Source of the DNA: Micromonospora sp. LH3U1
GTDB lineage: Bacteria > Actinomycetota > Actinomycetes > Mycobacteriales > Micromonosporaceae
Reading direction: 5' to 3'
Length of the DNA: 64,000 bases
Assembly: GCF_028475105.1 (NCBI RefSeq)
Contig: NZ_CP116936.1
Span: 3,347,501-3,411,500 of the forward strand
Shown one piece after another: positions 61,879-64,000 of the stretch. Numbering within the stretch: the first letter of the stretch is position 1; each line of letters opens with the position of its first letter. Under the pieces are notes generated by a model that saw only the letters and a list, made by a program, of their open reading frames with translations, was not told where the DNA came from and did not search any database. A program made the position numbers and the translations under genes.

Positions 61879-62299
61879 CCAGATGATCTCAGCGTTCGAG
61901 TCCTCCCTGGACAAGACGAACCTCATTCTCAAGGACATCGAGAATGCCTACGGCTGGCCGAAGGAGCGGCGCAACCAGTCGTACGCGGCCCTGCGCACGG
62001 TGCTGCACCTGCTGCGCGACCGGCTGCCGGTGGACGAGAGTGTCGAGTTCGCCCAACAGTTGCCGGTGCTGGTCCGCGGAATCTACTTCGACGGCTGGGT
62101 TCCGTCCGACGTGCCGATCAAGCTCAACCGGGACGACTTCCTCTACGAGGTCCGTCAGGGCTTTCCGTACGACGCGAAGGGCGGCCCGGAGCGGGTGACG
62201 CAGGTGGTGCTGGACACCCTGCGCCGACACGTCACCCAGGGCGAGTGGCAGGACGTGAAGGACACCATGCCCAAGGACCTCGCCATGATGATGCCGTGA
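61871..62299 (+). CDS. DUF2267-family protein (copy 2)
   Basis: A 142-residue helical protein: LDKTNLILKDIENAYGWPKE, AALRTVLHLLRDRLPVDESV, LPVLVRGIYFDGW. It matches the longer DUF2267 variant (RGIYFDGW signature) and differs from the 128-residue protein at 29446. The function is unknown. GGGGG lies seven bases before ATG 61871. Confidence 0.8.
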   Translation: MADQMISAFESSLDKTNLILKDIENAYGWPKERRNQSYAALRTVLHLLRDRLPVDESVEFAQQLPVLVRGIYFDGWVPSDVPIKLNRDDFLYEVRQGFPYDAKGGPERVTQVVLDTLRRHVTQGEWQDVKDTMPKDLAMMMP

Positions 62300-62311
62300 C
62301 GGTCTGACGAC

Positions 62312-62346
62312 CTGAGCCCGCCCGACGACCCGTTGGGCGGGCTCAG
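62312..62346. terminator. Bidirectional terminator
   Basis: CTGAGCCCGCCC (62312-62323) pairs perfectly with GGGCGGGCTCAG (62335-62346) between the convergent DUF2267 and DUF72 genes, overlapping the DUF72 stop. Confidence 0.75.
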
Positions 62347-63125
62347 TCGTCGCTGATGTCCGCCTCGGCGGCGGTTGGCACCCGCGATACCGGGTGCCCG
62401 GCCCCACGGGCCAGCGCGGCGAACGCGACCGCATCCACGATGGCGGCGCCGCCGGGGTCGTTGTTGAAGTAGACGTACGTCGGCTCGTCCGCGCCGAAGG
62501 CGTCGGTCAGCCGGCTCACCCAGGATCGGAGCGCGGCGCGTCCGTACCGGGGCCAGGGCCGGGCCCGCCCCTCGTGCAGTCGAAGGTAGCCGAAGTCGGT
62601 GGTGCGCCAGCGCGGGGCGACCGGGCGCCCCAGCCGGTCCGCCCAGACCAGCGCCGCCCGACGCCGTTCGAGCACCGCCCGGGTGGCGTCGGTCCACCAG
62701 GAGGGGTGGCGGGGCTCCACCGCGACCCGCACCTTCCTCGGAAACAGCCGAAGTGTGGCGTCGAGCGCCTCGGGGTCCGCCCGCAGGTTCGGTGGCAGTT
62801 GCAGCAGCACCGGGCCGAGCCGGTCACCGAGCGCGGTGGCGCGACCGAGGAACCGGGCCACCGGCTCGGCCGGGTCCCGCAGCCGTTTGATGTGGGTGAG
62901 GTAGCGGCTCATCTTCACGGCCACGCAGAAGTCCGCCGGGGTCCGTGCCCGCCAGGCGGCGAAGGTGTCCCGCTCCGGCAGCCGGTAGAAGGCGTTGTTG
63001 ACCTCGACCGTGGCGAACCCGTCGGCGAAGTGCTCCAACCAGAGCCGTTGCGGCAGCCCTTGCGGATAGAAGCGGCCCCGCCAGTCGCGGTACTGCCAGC
63101 CGGACGTGCCCACCAGGATCACCAC
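62343..63125 (-). CDS. DUF72-family protein (copy 2)
   Basis: A 260-residue DUF72 TIM-barrel protein: ILVGTSGWQYRDWRGRFYPQ, VEVNNAFYRLPERDTFAAWR, VLLQLPPNLRADPEALDATL, VAVEPRHPSWW and YVYFNNDPGGAA. It is of the shorter, classical type (GTSGW, FNND). GTG 63125 is used; GTG 63122 is equivalent. The function is unknown. Confidence 0.85.
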   Translation of the reverse strand: MVILVGTSGWQYRDWRGRFYPQGLPQRLWLEHFADGFATVEVNNAFYRLPERDTFAAWRARTPADFCVAVKMSRYLTHIKRLRDPAEPVARFLGRATALGDRLGPVLLQLPPNLRADPEALDATLRLFPRKVRVAVEPRHPSWWTDATRAVLERRRAALVWADRLGRPVAPRWRTTDFGYLRLHEGRARPWPRYGRAALRSWVSRLTDAFGADEPTYVYFNNDPGGAAIVDAVAFAALARGAGHPVSRVPTAAEADISDD

Positions 63126-63278
63126 CCCATCCTGGCACCGTCACCGCCACGGGTGAACCGCCCGTGTCGACCTGGTTCGACGTCTACGGTGAGGGTTAGA
63201 GAAGATCGCGCGTGGGGTACCACCCGCAGCACGACGAACCCCGGCGTACGGCGGGGCGGCACACCCGAGGGAGTACCA

Positions 63279-63584
63279 ATGGCACTCAACGATGACGATA
63301 TGCAGACCACGGGCGGCGGCGGCGCGGAAGGCCCGGCCGACGGTGGCGCGACCCCCGGCCAGCACGACGGTGGCGCCGATGGCGGCGCCGAAGGCCCGGC
63401 TGACGGTGGTGCCACCCCGGGTCAGCACGACGGTGGCGCCGACGGCAGCGCGGAGGGTCCCGCCGACGGTGGTGCCACCCCGGGTCAGCACGACGGTGGC
63501 GCCGACGGCAGCGCGGAGGGTCCCGCCGACGGCGGTGCCACCCCGGGCCAGCAGGACGGCGGCGCTGACGGCAGCGCCCGGTAG
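63279..63584 (+). CDS. Acidic 21-residue-repeat peptide, possible substrate or RiPP precursor
   Basis: A 101-residue protein. A short leader-like N-terminus (MALNDDDMQTTGGGG) is followed by four near-identical 21-residue units of the form AEGPADGGATPGQHDGGADGS, the last with Gln for His. It is highly acidic, disordered, with no signal peptide. GAGGGAG lies five bases before the ATG. The next gene, nine bases downstream, encodes a Cupin_4/JmjC-type oxygenase, so the repeats may be hydroxylation targets. That link is inferred. Confidence 0.65.
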   Translation: MALNDDDMQTTGGGGAEGPADGGATPGQHDGGADGGAEGPADGGATPGQHDGGADGSAEGPADGGATPGQHDGGADGSAEGPADGGATPGQQDGGADGSAR

Positions 63585-63593
63585 CGACACACC

Positions 63594-64000
63594 ATGACGC
63601 ACCTCGACCCGCCGGACGGCCACGGCCGTCCGGCGGTTCCGTCCGCACACGCCGCCGCGGCGCTGGCCCGCTGCGTCTCGGTCGAACCGGCCAAGTTCGC
63701 CGCCGCGCACTGGGGACACACCCCGCTGCTGTCCCGCGCCGCCGAGCTGCCCGACTCGGCCGGCTTCACCGACCTGCTCAGCCCCGCTGACGCCGACGAG
63801 CTTCTGAGCCGGCGCGGTCTGCGTACCCCGTTCCTGCGCGTCGCCAAGGACGGCCAGTTGGTCGCGGCAGCGCGCTGGACCGGCGGCGGCGGCGCGGGGG
63901 CCGAGATCGGCGACCAGGTGCTCGACGAGCGGATCCTGGAGCAATACGCCTCCGGCGCCACGCTGGTGCTGCAGGGTCTGCACCGGATCTGGCCGCCGCT
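63594..64000 (+). CDS. Cupin_4/JmjC-type 2-oxoglutarate oxygenase, partial
   Basis: At least 135 residues, open at the right edge. The sequence FLRVAKDGQLVAAARWTGGG, EIGDQVLDERILEQYASGA and TLVLQGLHRIWPP is the N-terminal part of the bacterial Cupin_4 (RoxA/YcfD-like ribosomal oxygenase) family. The HxD...H iron site lies beyond 64000 and cannot be checked. Members hydroxylate protein side chains. It starts at ATG 63594, coupled to the repeat peptide. Confidence 0.8.
   Translation, partial: MTHLDPPDGHGRPAVPSAHAAAALARCVSVEPAKFAAAHWGHTPLLSRAAELPDSAGFTDLLSPADADELLSRRGLRTPFLRVAKDGQLVAAARWTGGGGAGAEIGDQVLDERILEQYASGATLVLQGLHRIWPP

Noticed and set aside
63324..63560. Tandem repeats at the right edge considered as a CRISPR array
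   Set aside because: Repeats are contiguous, in frame and without spacers.

Overview
The window is high-GC actinobacterial DNA. Strong third-position G/C, several apparently leaderless starts, an ECF sigma factor, a SigB/F-type sigma factor, SecA2 and a glucosyl-3-phosphoglycerate synthase suggest a mycelial Micromonosporaceae such as Micromonospora or a close relative. This is inferred from gene content and style, not from a marker gene. No rRNA, tRNA, CRISPR array, phage module or transposase gene was seen.

Layout. 1-4.0 kb: edge of an ECF sigma gene with a broken frame, a membrane protein, and a secreted Ca-binding-repeat protein that looks like a polymorphic toxin, followed by a candidate immunity gene. 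4.1-9.6 kb: small accessory units (DsbA/HxlR, GH43 enzyme, a beta-lactamase remnant lacking its catalytic Ser region, DHFR-like enzyme, NmrA/TetR divergon). 9.8-10.9 kb: DUF2089 operon. 11.4-13.4 kb: a two-gene unit in which the end of the first protein and the start of the second carry the same short G-V-Q-x-G/N-rich motif; the second protein is a degenerate STAND-like NTPase with a membrane domain. This is the best candidate in the window for an uncharacterised signalling or defence system. 13.4-22.5 kb: regulators and small enzymes, including a HEAT protein and a MerR-HEAT regulator behind a textbook MerR-type promoter.

22.5-36.6 kb: metabolic and stress genes: glycogen-debranching-like enzyme with an SCP2 protein, SRPBCC protein with a formaldehyde-dehydrogenase-like ADH, Tat-exported LD-carboxypeptidase, glutamate-cysteine-ligase-like enzyme, baeRF2 protein with a ThDP enzyme and a haem-oxygenase-like diiron protein. 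38.6-42.8 kb: sigma factor fused to a STAS domain, cytochrome c oxidase subunit I, and a STAS-HATPase fusion. Both STAS domains lack the usual phospho-acceptor Ser. 43.4-52.2 kb: GT4 glycosyltransferase and GpgS, opposite an oxidoreductase pair, then an ABC exporter and SecA2.

52.3-64 kb: GAF-ANTAR protein, small membrane and nucleic-acid-binding proteins, a dispersed inverted repeat with a G-rich tandem tract, DUF3500 and ankyrin proteins, a cysteine dioxygenase-rhodanese operon, two paralogous OmpR-type DNA-binding proteins without receivers, a DksA-like protein, two DUF72 proteins, and at the right edge an acidic 21-residue-repeat peptide directly upstream of a Cupin_4/JmjC-type oxygenase that runs off the window. 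Gene order is mostly short operons of one to three genes in both directions with hairpin terminators between convergent units.
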